A DNA stretch of 27,699 bases from Stramenopiles sp. TOSAG23-3. Taxonomy: Eukaryota; Sar. Shown one piece after another: positions 1 through 9,520 of the stretch (its first letter is position 1; every line of letters starts with the position of its first letter). Location: assembly GCA_900128585.1 (NCBI GenBank), contig LT642256.1, positions 1-27,699 of the forward strand. Reading direction: 5' to 3'. The translations under genes and the position numbers were made by a program. The notes under the pieces were generated by a model, which was given only the letters and a program-made list of their open reading frames with translations, was not told where the DNA came from and did no database searches.

Positions 1-68
1 TGGACATATACATACACTACTCACTCACTCACAGCAAACCTTTTTCTATCATCCGCATCGTATCAGCT

Positions 69-1145
69 TCAGAACGGCGTGCCGGGTGGGGGGGGGGCAC
101 TGCCACTATCGCTTCCTTGACTTGCGAGTCCATCACCAAAACCCATTCTCTTCAACCTAACCGCTGCCTTCACCTTGAGCATTCCACTGCGAAGTTTTTC
201 TCGTGCATGTTGCTTCTTCAACTGAGATAAACCGGCGGTCAACGACCTTGTGCTCAAGCTGCCTAAATTCTTCTTCAGCACCCACGGGTGTGCCAAAACT
301 TCTGTGGCACTTAAGCGCCGTTCAGAATCTACGACCAACAGTTTAGACAGTAGATCTTTTGCTTCTTTGCTTACCGACTCCCATATCTCTTCTTGCATGG
401 TATACTTCCCCTTCAATATCATTTGAAACATGGCAGCTTGGCTTTCACTCCAAAATGGTGGGACACCACTTAACAAAATGTACAAAATTACACCCACGCT
501 CCACATGTCAACGGCGGAGCCGTAACCCTTCTTGCTGAGAATTTCTGGGGCTACATAGCTCGGGGAACCGCACGAAGTGTGCAACCCATTGGCAGTAAAA
601 AACTTGGCAAATCCAAAATCGGCAATTTTAACAACCCCATGCTCGCTTTTGTCCGGCAATAGTATGTTTTCTGGTTTTAAGTCGCGGTGCACAATGCCAT
701 TTTTGTGGCAGTATTCAAGAGCGCCCGCGACTGTGTAAATAACCTTGGACGCGTCCGCCTCAGTGTAGTGTTGCAAGTCAATTATGCGATCTAAAAGTTC
801 TCCACCCTCGCAGAGCTCCGTTACAATAAACACCGCCTTTGCTTCATCAAAGTAGTCGACAAGTTTGACGATATTTGGGTGGCTCAACTTTTTCATGATT
901 CCAACTTCGAGGGTGAGGTTTTCGTACTCTTCGACCGGCAAGTGCTTTTTGCGTATCACTTTCACGGCAACCTTCTTCGCATCGCCACTTCGAAGCGTCG
1001 CGACGTAGACGTTTGAAAATGCCCCTTCCCCTAATTGTTTCCCTAAGCGGTAATAATCTTTAAACGTTAAATTCTTGTGGTCTTCTTGGATTTGCTTGGC
1101 CACGTAGGATACGTCTTTGCCGCCGAATTCATCGTCGTTAGACAT
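69..1145 (-). CDS. CaMK-type serine/threonine protein kinase
   Basis: A 358-residue protein with a complete kinase domain at about residues 32-289. Visible elements are the glycine loop (GEGAFSNV, 39-46), ATP-anchoring Lys62 in AVKV, the catalytic loop HRDLKPEN (153-160, Asp155), DFG at 177-179, the activation segment SCGSPSYVAPE ending at 201, and DMWSVGVILY after it. HRDLKPEN and the GSPSYVAPE segment are typical of the calcium/calmodulin-dependent kinase group. After the domain, residues about 300-335 are basic and amphipathic, placed like a CaMK autoinhibitory/calmodulin-binding helix; calmodulin binding is inference. The tail contains a proline run encoded by a 10-base G tract (+ strand 88-97), so the last few residues are sensitive to base-call error. 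The ATG at 1143-1145 lies inside the end of the PH-domain ORF, and an in-frame TGA 12 bases upstream rules out a simple N-terminal extension. It may be the C-terminal half of a PH-kinase protein. Confidence 0.93.
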   Translation of the reverse strand: MSNDDEFGGKDVSYVAKQIQEDHKNLTFKDYYRLGKQLGEGAFSNVYVATLRSGDAKKVAVKVIRKKHLPVEEYENLTLEVGIMKKLSHPNIVKLVDYFDEAKAVFIVTELCEGGELLDRIIDLQHYTEADASKVIYTVAGALEYCHKNGIVHRDLKPENILLPDKSEHGVVKIADFGFAKFFTANGLHTSCGSPSYVAPEILSKKGYGSAVDMWSVGVILYILLSGVPPFWSESQAAMFQMILKGKYTMQEEIWESVSKEAKDLLSKLLVVDSERRLSATEVLAHPWVLKKNLGSLSTRSLTAGLSQLKKQHAREKLRSGMLKVKAAVRLKRMGFGDGLASQGSDSGSAPPPPGTPF

Positions 1146-1818
1146 CCAGTTTGCTCAACCCCGACTCCGTAATCATCCTCAATACTTTCGAAATCAGCTT
1201 TTTCTTTTGCGGGGTTGCGTAAGCTGATTGGTCCTGCATCGTCTTCTTTTCGACTAGCCGCAATGCAACACGACGGAGGTCTGCACCGACGGTTTGTTTG
1301 TGAAAGCATCCGGACAATATTTCCAGCAGGTTCTCTAAGCTTGCAATAACCTCGTCCGGCTTGGAGGCCAACTCCAACTCTCCCAGGCACTGGATGAACG
1401 TGTTGGTGTCGTCGTTGCTTTTCGCTTTGACTGATTCCATGTTTTCGTATATATTCCAACGGGTGCCGTTTATCATACGAATCCAGGTCTTGGCCTCCTC
1501 CTCCGAAGGCGCGATGATTGCAAAGTGTTTCTTGTACGTGGTCATGATCGTAAAGTTCAACAGTTTCTTTACGCTTGGTACAACTCCAGCAACTTCCGTC
1601 AACGGGAGCGCACCCTTCAAAGTGAAACCCTTCGGTGTGCTTGCATAGTACCCGAGCCAGTGTTGCGTCAATACGAAATGCCGCGTTTTCCAATTTGGAA
1701 CAAAGTGGCCTCTTTTCTTCAGAGAACCCTGGCAGATTGTAATCTCTTTCGAAGGCAACGCTTTCACCGGCAACGCGTTCTCCCGAGCCACTGGCTTAGA
1801 CACAGCCAGCGAAGCCAT
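1138..1818 (-). CDS. PH-domain protein, possibly N-terminal half of a PH-kinase
   Basis: A 226-residue ORF from the first in-frame ATG at 1816-1818; the open frame reaches 1857 only through a TTG. Residues about 28-118 read as a pleckstrin homology domain: a first strand GSLKKRG, then NWKTRHFVL, and the near-invariant tryptophan of the C-terminal helix in AKTWIRMI (Trp112). PH domains bind phosphoinositides or protein partners and recruit proteins to membranes. The remaining 100 residues are helical with a lysine-rich patch (QKKKLISK) and no recognised domain. The stop TAA (1138-1140) falls within ATGTCTAA, whose ATG begins the downstream kinase ORF, so the two ORFs overlap by 8 bases in different frames. 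Joining them needs a +1 shift, a missed short intron or an indel correction. A single PH-kinase gene is plausible. Confidence 0.8.
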   Translation of the reverse strand: MASLAVSKPVARENALPVKALPSKEITICQGSLKKRGHFVPNWKTRHFVLTQHWLGYYASTPKGFTLKGALPLTEVAGVVPSVKKLLNFTIMTTYKKHFAIIAPSEEEAKTWIRMINGTRWNIYENMESVKAKSNDDTNTFIQCLGELELASKPDEVIASLENLLEILSGCFHKQTVGADLRRVALRLVEKKTMQDQSAYATPQKKKLISKVLRMITESGLSKLDV

Positions 1819-2472
1819 AACAAACCCGTCTCGACTCCAATTATTAAGTAGCCCCAAAGAAAGTTAAGCTTGGTACAAACAACTAGGCAAGCAAAATATA
1901 CTCTTTTAGTATGCTTTAAATGTTTTCTTTCTGGGCCGTGCAGTACAGGAAATTCCCATCCCCTCTTCAACAAAGAAAAAATAGACACGGAAGAAAGTAA
2001 AGGAATGTACGAATGAGCAACTAAGACGACGGACGGTTGGAGGAGAGAGAGAGATAGTATTGGGGGGAGTAGAGTGTAGAGTGATGCGTTCTTCTGCTAT
2101 GGTACTTCTTCTTTCTTCTATATATATACCGTTCCAGTACATCTCCCCATAGTGTTGTCGTCGTCGGTTATTTGATAGACATCAAATATAATTTAAGTAT
2201 AATAATATAGTATACTATTCAATATACCCACCATTCGAGTATCTATATCTATATCTGGACGCAACTCCTCCTTTGTATTTATTTATTGAGTAGTAACAGT
2301 GAACACAATAGCTAATTAATTATATTTTATATTTTTAGATTTTTTATTAGATTTAATTATTGGCAGATATAGCTAAGTAGACTATATCATTTAACATAAC
2401 ATATACAACAACTGTATATTATTAATTATTCGTAACGAGCAAACAAGAAGCAAGAAAAGAAAGGAGAGGGAT

Positions 2473-2535
2473 GGAGAGAGGGAGAGAGGGAGAGAGGGAG
2501 AGAGGGAGAGAGGGAGAGAGAGAGAGAGGGAGGGG
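2473..2535. repeat. GA-rich microsatellite, (GGGAGAGA)n
   Basis: About eight imperfect copies of an 8-base GGGAGAGA unit running into plain GA. A related GA-rich tract continues at about 2570-2605. Purine-only on the plus strand. It explains the low-complexity ORF on the opposite strand. Confidence 0.95.
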
Positions 2536-2872
2536 ATAATAAAATATTAATAATTTATAGATAATAGGAGAGAGAGGAGAGAAGAGAGGAGTGGAGTGGG
2601 GGGGGCGGCTAAAAAACATTTTGATTTACTTGTTATTTTAGCTATATAGTCTTTCTATACTATTAATATATAGGTCTGAAATGTATATTTCATCATAATA
2701 CGTGTAGTATATTTATAGCTTATAGGCTAGGCTATAAATAACATTATAGTGGAATGACTATTTATATGTAAATAGGTAATTGTTTAAATTATTATATACT
2801 TGTATTTTATATAAAACAATACAACACTTTCACACCATCACACCACCAATCTCATAATACCCACACTGCATC

Positions 2873-2875
2873 NNN
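2873..2875. other. undetermined bases (nnn)
   Basis: Three ambiguous bases in the assembly, shortly after a CA/CC-rich stretch. The true length of the gap is unknown. Confidence 0.99.
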
Positions 2876-3097
2876 TGATGAGTGGTGCCGTTGATTTCTC
2901 AATCATAAGCTAGTGCATTCTTTCTTCTATATATGGCAGAACATTCTATTCGAAAATTTATATTCTTGCATTTTGTACAGAGAGATACATTCAAGCCTTG
3001 CAAACAGTGTCTTTCGTTCATCACTTTTTACCTTAGTGAACGCAAGTGACGATATCTTTTGGCTGTTTTTCAATATTCCCAGTAAGTTGTAACAACG

Positions 3098-3289
3098 ATG
3101 GCGAAAGGAAAAGCAAAAACCGTGCTGGTGCAGCTCCTCAGCAGTGCGGGGACCGGGTTCTTTTATACTACCCGGAAAAATCCTAGGACGGTGACGCGCA
3201 AGCTTGCATTTAGAAAGTACGATCCAATAGTTCGACAGCATGTTTTGTTCACTGAAAAGAAGTTACCAAGTGGTAAAAAAAGGACCTAA
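3098..3289 (+). CDS. mitochondrial large-subunit ribosomal protein bL33m
   Basis: A 63-residue basic protein of the usual length for bL33. The family pattern is visible: a start region [17 protein letters not shown], then the conserved [20 protein letters not shown] core, then a basic tail ending SGKKRT. In bacteria bL33 sits near the ribosomal E site; eukaryotic nuclear copies are normally imported into mitochondria. No cleavable presequence is obvious, as is common for such short ribosomal proteins. The TRKN...Y-DP pattern without zinc-binding CxxC pairs indicates a zinc-free form. The ATG at 3098 is the natural start. The gene runs toward the polycystin gene and away from the PH/kinase unit. 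The organelle assignment (mitochondrion rather than plastid) is inferred from sequence style. Confidence 0.9.
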   Translation: MAKGKAKTVLVQLLSSAGTGFFYTTRKNPRTVTRKLAFRKYDPIVRQHVLFTEKKLPSGKKRT

Positions 3290-3755
3290 AGAGTAAACCA
3301 GTCAGCCCGCCGGGACGACAATTGGTCGGGTCGGACACACACGCCAAGCTGTGTTTTCGTCCAAATGTACGTACACGCACGCTTGCAGGACTTAATAGTC
3401 AGGATGGATCGCGCTTACAAGCGATCTGGCATGCGGTTGGTAAAAGAGGGGGGGAGGTGGAGGCAATTGAAGATGTTGTAAGATAAGGTTAACACATGTA
3501 AATAGAAGTTAGTAATTCCATGCATATCATCTATCATTTTGATTTGTTTGATTTTATAAAATTTTAGCCAGAAAAAGGAATGCGTCCTATGTATGCCCCC
3601 CTGCTGCAGATGAAAGCGCTTCATTGTAATCTGAGATACAGGAGGGGATGCTCAGATTCGGGGAGTGGGAAATAATCTTGGGAAGCATGAAGACGCGTCG
3701 AAAATGTTTGGTAAGGTACACTCGTTAAGAATTAGGCTTTACACAAATGCTTTAA
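3290..3755. other. intergenic spacer between convergent genes
   Basis: Separates the stop codons of the rightward bL33 gene and the leftward polycystin gene. It contains a small interrupted palindrome (GATCGC at 3407-3412 against GCGATC at 3421-3426) and no credible ORF. It presumably holds both 3' untranslated regions. Confidence 0.5.
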
Positions 3756-6491
3756 CTAAATGGTTGCTTTGGCTTTCCTTGATTCGCCGTCTCCCTCTTT
3801 ACTGTTTACACCAACGTCCTTCTCTTCATCTCCGTCTTCTTTTTCTTCGTCGTCCTCAAGTTCCCCTCTCATCATCTGAAAGTCGGCCTTCGCCTTCTTT
3901 TCTTTCTCTTCTCGTATTTTTGCGTGGTACTCTTCAAACACCTGCTTGCCTTTCTCCGTCTCGAAATGTTTGTACTCAATTTTGGTCCCTGTGTAATGCT
4001 CATATGCTTGCCCGATTCTCGTCTCAATCAGAATCAACTGCTCCATAATCTGGCGCAGGGATCGCTGTTGGCCTTTCAGCACCACGCTAAACCGCTTGAA
4101 GTCTTCTTCCAGGTGGGTCCTGAACACAAAAATGGCGCTATGGAGCACATCACCACTCATTACATCTCTGTTCCAATTTTCCATGGCAAAGACTCCATCG
4201 CTCTCTTCGACCTGTGCCAACAGCCGTTCATGGTGCGCTTGAGCTTTTGCACCCTTTGCACCACCGTTCTGGACATATTCTTCCAAAGAGGTTGCCTTTG
4301 ACCACATTCTTTGTTTTAGCAGGGCCGTCACTTCGGGGACGCGGTGCAAATGAATTCGCTGCAAGTTCATCAGCCGCATACACGAAGGATCTAGTTCGTC
4401 GGGCTCAACGGTACCGTCTAACGCTTCTCTCAACTCTGCGTAACTCAAATATCCTTTATCGATCAGTTCCGGGGAACTCTTCAAACGAGCAAGAATATTG
4501 TATTCATCCTTTCGGTATAGGTAGAGGAACCATAGTTTCCCAAGGCAGCTGTTGTGCCAGGTCTTTGGAATGTGATCGTCGATCATTTTCTGCATTTTGC
4601 CCAGTTCCGCTTCCATCTCCTCGTCCCGTTCGATTTCTCTTAACACGCGGGAGTACGCACTTATAAGCATTGCCACGAGGATTCGCGTAAGCAAAAAGTA
4701 AAAGCAGACGTTGAAAGCTATGTAGAAGAAGCTCCCGCCTGCAAAAAATATGGACGCATGCAGCCCGGCATATTCGAGGGATTCATAGCCGGTCTTGTAC
4801 GTTAAATCGGTGACGCTTGTGCTGCTCTGCTCATAAAGCCCGATCATGTAATTAAACAACGTCATTGCCGAGCGGGTCAGCGAGTGAAACTCAAACAGGG
4901 TCGCGCCAAACCCTATGTGCGCGGAAAACGCGAATGAAAAGAAGAGGAGCCCAGAAATCAAAATCCAGCTAAACAACTCACGGGCGGCAACTTCCAAAAC
5001 GTGAACTATCATAGATAACCGGACGACGACGCGCGTGAGCTTGAAGTACTTGATGAAAACTAGCATCCCGTTTACGCCCGTCAGTAGGCGTTCACTCTCA
5101 AATAGCCAGGAGAGTTGGTAAAAGTTGACGTACTCGTTTGTGTTGCCATAACTGTCAAAGTTGATCACGATCGGGGACGTCTGTTCCCAGGCGAGCCGGT
5201 TCAAAAATTGCAACGTGAGAAGGGATAAATTCACGACGTCAATCAAGTCCCAGATGTCGGACTCTTTGTAGTAATACACCATCCTGTAAATGAACCAGAG
5301 AAATGCCAAGACTACCCACATGCTGAACATAACGCGGTTTATGTCGTCGCTCTCTTGGCTGGGCCGTTTGTACTGGTTTCCAGGCATTTTGAAAGGTCGA
5401 AAAATTGCACCGCTGTTGATGAAACCGCTAGGAGGGCATTCGAAATACATTTGGGCGTACATGAAAATATTCAGGTGGGCATTGTAAGTTGTCATCGACA
5501 ATGTGACGAACGCGGTCGAATCATCAACCCAAGAGTCCTCGACTAATTGGTCGATGATGTCGTTGACTTGTTCGGAATTATCCCGTGGAAGGTCGACTGC
5601 AAACCCGCCATGCTCGTAATTCCCATACAACCCCGGCCATGGCGTCAGCGAGGTCGGAGCATTGAAGGTTGACTCCCCGTCGACAGGGACCATATACTTG
5701 GAAACAACCAGCTCAGACTCTTCCCTGTACTTGTACTTTCCACCCACACGTTCTACCATGGGCGCTGAATTCCACGCTGCTTTGGCTGTCCCTGGGCCAT
5801 AATCTTTTTTGTCCGTATTAGACGGGGCGTGTGAAGTAAAACAACTGGAGGCTGAAATCGCCGAGCCCAGTGCCGGGTTTATCACGCACGAATCGGTTTT
5901 AGTCCTCACTTGCTGCAACCGAATGGCCCCTATGACTCTGTTGTGCAAACCGATGTACCCCAACGACGTGTTTTTGCCATACGGGCCATACGGCGACGAA
6001 ACGAATGCTTTCTTCATCCATGGCAGGATGTTTTCTCTGCTGCCCACATTCGCCATGGTGCGTTTGGGGATCGCCCCCGACCTCTCGTCGAAAGACTCGG
6101 TTCCCAGCAAGTACGGGTACTCCACTATTGCCTGCAGGTATGCGTCTTTCACGTGCACGGCCTCGTTTACCGCCACGTTGTTCCACGTATACAGCAAAAA
6201 ATTAATAACAAAAATTGTGTAGCCTATCAATTGCATGTGGAGGGACCTTTGGGTTCTATAATGTTCCAACATCTCTATCCCGTAGCCCACAAGGAAAAAA
6301 CGGTGCTTAAAAAAGTGGGGAGTGCCCTCTTGGGAGTTCTCGAACTGGATTCTTTCTTGACTCGTTTCCTCTTTGGCGTCTTCTGTCGGTTTCGGGGGCA
6401 AATGGTCTTCGAACGGCAGCTCCCTTTTCTTCCAAATCAGTTCAAACGCATCGTAAAACAGTGTCCCACCATCATCTTGCCTCCACCGCCT
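3756..6491 (-). CDS. polycystin-2-like TRP channel (TRPP), 5' end unresolved
   Basis: An open frame of 911 codons. A first membrane helix lies near 6180-6230, followed by a long extracellular region (about 5350-6170) with the polycystin/TOP-domain pattern, including a block around 5390-5510 ending FECPPSGFINSGAIFRPF. Five further helices follow: S2 about 5270-5335, S3 about 5190-5250, charged S4 about 4970-5080, S5 about 4890-4980 and S6 about 4650-4765. A pore loop lies near 4832-4890. The cytosolic tail has a degenerate EF-hand-like stretch (IDKGYLSYAELREAL, near 4440-4500), a coiled coil near 3990-4090 and a very acidic end, which is the order known in PKD2. Such channels are cation channels of cilia and other membranes. 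Coding-like sequence extends upstream to a TAA at 6492-6494 without an ATG. A plausible ATG at 6524-6526 is in another frame, so a short intron or an indel probably hides the true start. Confidence 0.88.
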   Translation of the reverse strand, partial: RRWRQDDGGTLFYDAFELIWKKRELPFEDHLPPKPTEDAKEETSQERIQFENSQEGTPHFFKHRFFLVGYGIEMLEHYRTQRSLHMQLIGYTIFVINFLLYTWNNVAVNEAVHVKDAYLQAIVEYPYLLGTESFDERSGAIPKRTMANVGSRENILPWMKKAFVSSPYGPYGKNTSLGYIGLHNRVIGAIRLQQVRTKTDSCVINPALGSAISASSCFTSHAPSNTDKKDYGPGTAKAAWNSAPMVERVGGKYKYREESELVVSKYMVPVDGESTFNAPTSLTPWPGLYGNYEHGGFAVDLPRDNSEQVNDIIDQLVEDSWVDDSTAFVTLSMTTYNAHLNIFMYAQMYFECPPSGFINSGAIFRPFKMPGNQYKRPSQESDDINRVMFSMWVVLAFLWFIYRMVYYYKESDIWDLIDVVNLSLLTLQFLNRLAWEQTSPIVINFDSYGNTNEYVNFYQLSWLFESERLLTGVNGMLVFIKYFKLTRVVVRLSMIVHVLEVAARELFSWILISGLLFFSFAFSAHIGFGATLFEFHSLTRSAMTLFNYMIGLYEQSSTSVTDLTYKTGYESLEYAGLHASIFFAGGSFFYIAFNVCFYFLLTRILVAMLISAYSRVLREIERDEEMEAELGKMQKMIDDHIPKTWHNSCLGKLWFLYLYRKDEYNILARLKSSPELIDKGYLSYAELREALDGTVEPDELDPSCMRLMNLQRIHLHRVPEVTALLKQRMWSKATSLEEYVQNGGAKGAKAQAHHERLLAQVEESDGVFAMENWNRDVMSGDVLHSAIFVFRTHLEEDFKRFSVVLKGQQRSLRQIMEQLILIETRIGQAYEHYTGTKIEYKHFETEKGKQVFEEYHAKIREEKEKKAKADFQMMRGELEDDEEKEDGDEEKDVGVNSKEGDGESRKAKATI

Positions 6492-6526
6492 TTACGCGTA
6501 CTGCCCCGGTTGGATACTTGTGCCAT

Positions 6527-7870
6527 GAGGTCAATCTCTCAAATAACCAAAGCAGACAGACAGTCACACGCAGGCAGCCTCCTCCTTCCTATACCCAAAA
6601 CGCCTTGCCCAAACGAATACCTCGCTGTATATACACTTCAAGTAGTAATTTTTTGTTCTCCTTTAACCAACCTCGTCAACGAACGGCTTTAGTTTTGCAT
6701 TTCGTTTGGTTTAATTCAGCGGCCAATTTGCTTACCTAAAAGAATTACATTATCATATACTATTTCTTCCAGTATACAGTACGGTACTAAAAAATGAGAA
6801 TGAATGATGATAATAAATTATATATTATTATTATTCATATTATAGAGAAGAAGAGTATTTTAATAATAAAGAAGAAGAAGAAGAGAGGAAGAAGTTGTTG
6901 TTGTTCCTACAACAAGAGTTTATTATTTTATTATATTTTTTAGTACCAAAATAAAAAAGGTATTTTATTTTAAGTTAAATTAGTATTGATATATAGTTTT
7001 AATACCCTGTTGTTAGTTGTTTTGTATTTAATTTTATAAATCTAATAAAGACAGGAGGATTATTTAAATGTATAATTATCATAGGAGGAGCACAACTAAC
7101 TAATCTCATCCATCACAAACGACTATATTTATATAGACTATATAATAAGAAACGACGATAATTAATTTTAATAGTACCGTATATACTATTAGGCTATAGT
7201 AAATATAATGAGGTAACAACAAAAGAGCAAAAATATACAGAAATTATTATTTTATATAATTTTAGCTCTGCTGTGATTGTATTCTGTCCTATTATATATA
7301 GTCTAATAGTTTAAATAGATAGTCGTCGTCTAAAACAATGCAAATTAAATCTCTCTCCTGCCTCTTTTCCTTCCTTCCTTCCTTCCTTCCTTCCTTCCTT
7401 CCTTCCTTCCTTCCTTTGGGGTATGAGGACTCCTCGTAGAGGTATTATACCGGTACCTGTACCGTACGAGTACGAATTAATACCGTAGCAGGAGCAGAAG
7501 AAGAGAAATATTTTTAAAAAATTATTATTATTTTTTTTTTCTTCTTCCTCCACCATTGGATTATTACTCATCATCAAGATATGTTGTTGATTGAAAAAAG
7601 TGTCTGTCGATGTTTCGGTCTTTCTATCTATTTATTAACTTCTTATTTTTCTTTAATTGATTGTTATTTAGTACCACCAGTGCGAGGGAGTTCAGCAAGA
7701 TCTAAACAAGCCACCCACAAAGTTTCTATTTGCACCACCCCTGCCCACAAAACCTAAGCGAAGCGCCTAGCCTCCCCTCCCCGTTTACCGTGTCAAATTG
7801 TTCAGTCCGATATACCAACGGGAGGTGAAGATTTGTAGCCCGTAGATACAACACATTTTCCACGGCTAAG
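6527..7870. other. long AT-rich divergent spacer
   Basis: Lies between the 5' ends of the leftward polycystin gene and the rightward fumarase gene. Very AT-rich, with runs of ATT/TAA trinucleotides, an AGA-rich patch near 6850-6900 and the CTTC microsatellite at 7367-7416. A good donor-like site on the minus strand (GTAAGC, reading down from 6735) could belong to a 5' untranslated intron of the channel gene. No gene seen. Confidence 0.5.
7367..7416. repeat. (CTTC)n microsatellite
   Basis: Twelve or so perfect copies of the tetranucleotide CTTC/TTCC, upstream of fumarase. The reverse strand reads as a lysine/glutamate repeat and is not a gene. Confidence 0.97.
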
Positions 7871-9268
7871 ATGGTATCGTATCGGGTCGAAACCGATAGT
7901 ATGGGAGATATTAAAGTGGATGATGCGAAATTGTGGGGTGCCCAAACCCAACGGAGCATGCAAAATTTCGATATTGGTTCTGCTGCAACGCAGATGCCAA
8001 TAGAAATCGTACAGGCGATGGCGATAGTGAAATATTCAGCAGCCGTGGCGAACTTCAAGCTTGGGAAGCTAGGGGACCAAAAGATGAAAATGATCACCAA
8101 AGCGGCCCAAGAGATCGTGGATGGGTTTTTGGACACTCATTTCCCACTCGTGGTTTGGCAGACCGGCAGCGGCACCCAGTCAAACATGAATGTCAACGAG
8201 GTTATATCGAACCGATGCAGCGATTACAGCGGTACCCCCAGGGGCAGCAAAACCCCGGTGCACCCGAACGACCACGTTAACATGAGCCAGTCTTCCAACG
8301 ATAGTTTCCCCACCGCTATGCACATCGCATTGACCAAAATGGTCGTAGAAAGATTTTTGCCATCGATACGGAAGCTCAGAGACACGTTTGACAAGAAGTC
8401 GAAACAATTTAAAAGTATAGTAAAAATTGGCAGGACGCATCTCATGGATGCGACCCCAGTGACTCTTGGCCAGGAATTTTCTGGGTATGTGGCTCAGCTT
8501 GATTATGGTATCAAAGCAGTAAACAGCGCCTTGCCCCAGCTTTACGAAGTAGCTCTCGGTGGAACCGCCGTTGGGACGGGGCTGAATACCCACCCCGAGT
8601 GGGCAAAAACGGTCGCCAACGAGATTGCGACGTTTACAAACTTGCCGTTCAAAACTGCCCCCAACAAGTTTGAGGCATTGTCTGCTCATGATGCAATTGT
8701 AGAAATGAGCGGGGCATTTAATCGCGTTGCGGTGAGCCTGATGAAGATTGCGAACGATATTCGATGGTCCAGCAGTGGGCCTCGCTGCGGAATTCAGGAA
8801 CTTGAGTTGCCTGCAAATGAGCCTGGGAGCAGCATAATGCCGGGCAAAGTGAACCCAACGCAATGCGAGGCCATTACAATGGTGTGTGCCCAAGTTATGG
8901 GCAACAATACGACGGTATCAATAGCCGGCTCTCAAGGCAATTTCCAGCTGAACGTCTACAAGCCGGTAATGATATTCAATGCTCTGCAATCGTGCAAGTT
9001 GCTGGCCGACGCGGCTCGCGCCTTTGAGCGCAACTGTGTCGCTGGTATAAATGCTAAACGAGACCAGTTGGATAAAAATTTACGAAGTTCGCTCATGCTA
9101 GTAACGGCGTTAAACCAGCACATTGGGTACGACAAAGCATCCAAGGTTGCGAAAAAAGCGTACGCCGAAAACACAACGTTGAAAGAGGCAATCCTTGCCT
9201 TAGGGTTCATGACCAGTGAAGAATTCGACAATGCGGTCGTCCCTGAAAAAATGGTAGGTGCATTGTAG
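7871..9268 (+). CDS. class II fumarate hydratase (fumarase)
   Basis: A 465-residue, intronless class II fumarase, which interconverts fumarate and (S)-malate. The superfamily signature [15 protein letters not shown] is at about residues 319-333, with the mobile serine loop at Ser320-Ser321 and Lys326 after it. Other class II blocks are present: [45 protein letters not shown] and [10 protein letters not shown]. The length matches bacterial FumC and the mature eukaryotic enzyme. The chosen ATG is immediately before the conserved VETDSMG start, and the in-frame codons upstream reach a TGA at 7826-7828 without another ATG. No mitochondrial presequence is therefore encoded contiguously. The enzyme is either cytosolic or gains a targeting exon by splicing that I cannot see. 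Confidence 0.97.
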   Translation: MVSYRVETDSMGDIKVDDAKLWGAQTQRSMQNFDIGSAATQMPIEIVQAMAIVKYSAAVANFKLGKLGDQKMKMITKAAQEIVDGFLDTHFPLVVWQTGSGTQSNMNVNEVISNRCSDYSGTPRGSKTPVHPNDHVNMSQSSNDSFPTAMHIALTKMVVERFLPSIRKLRDTFDKKSKQFKSIVKIGRTHLMDATPVTLGQEFSGYVAQLDYGIKAVNSALPQLYEVALGGTAVGTGLNTHPEWAKTVANEIATFTNLPFKTAPNKFEALSAHDAIVEMSGAFNRVAVSLMKIANDIRWSSSGPRCGIQELELPANEPGSSIMPGKVNPTQCEAITMVCAQVMGNNTTVSIAGSQGNFQLNVYKPVMIFNALQSCKLLADAARAFERNCVAGINAKRDQLDKNLRSSLMLVTALNQHIGYDKASKVAKKAYAENTTLKEAILALGFMTSEEFDNAVVPEKMVGAL

Positions 9269-9317
9269 GCGAAACACACCCTGGCATCTCTGGGCAAGGG
9301 TATATTGATTACTAAAA

Positions 9318-9470
9318 AATCACAACAGTAGAGATTAGTACGCAGTACATTAATTTTAATTACTCAAATAATAACAGCCAATTTTTTGTTTTTAATCCTA
9401 AATCTAGATTTCAGTTCGCAGTACATTTTAATTTTAATTACTTAAATAACAGCCAATTTTCTTGTTTTAT
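9318..9470 (+). repeat. dispersed repeat, copy A (two subunits)
   Basis: Two tandem subunits share the order CGCAGTACATT, then TTTTAATTACT, then AACAGCCAATTTT, then TTGTTTT: about 9341-9395 and about 9401-9468. The second begins with AATCTAGATTTCAGTTCGCA. The same string appears in copies at 9738-9890 and 22199-22380 and, reversed, near 14955-14995. It follows the fumarase stop directly. Confidence 0.85.
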
Positions 9471-9520
9471 TATCATATATCATATTCCCTATAAATTACT
9501 TTAAAAGCTTTTTAATTTAT

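Larger units (their letters stand above)
1819..3097. other. AT-rich divergent intergenic spacer with assembly gap
   Basis: Upstream region shared by the leftward PH/kinase unit and the rightward bL33 gene. It is strongly AT-rich apart from a GA microsatellite near 2473-2535. Three undetermined bases (nnn) lie at 2873-2875, so the local sequence is not fully resolved. Short ORFs here have the composition of simple repeats, and I see no gene. Promoters must lie here, but I cannot point to a specific element. Confidence 0.6.

Noticed and set aside
2422-2619. Ser/Pro/Leu-rich ORF on the minus strand
   Set aside because: It is a translation of the GA microsatellite.
3407-3426. Small GATCGC...GCGATC hairpin as a regulatory site
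   Set aside because: A six-base stem between two 3' ends is too weak to call a regulatory element.
5910-6692. 260-codon plus-strand ORF across the 5' end of the channel gene
   Set aside because: It lies antisense to the conserved channel coding sequence, opens inside it, and shows no recognisable motif. The minus strand explains the open frame.
7311-7577. Lys/Glu/Gly-repeat ORF on the minus strand
   Set aside because: It is a translation of the CTTC microsatellite and flanking simple sequence.
8180-8893. 237-codon minus-strand ORF inside fumarase
   Set aside because: Pure antisense shadow of a strongly conserved enzyme; the peptide has no domain pattern.
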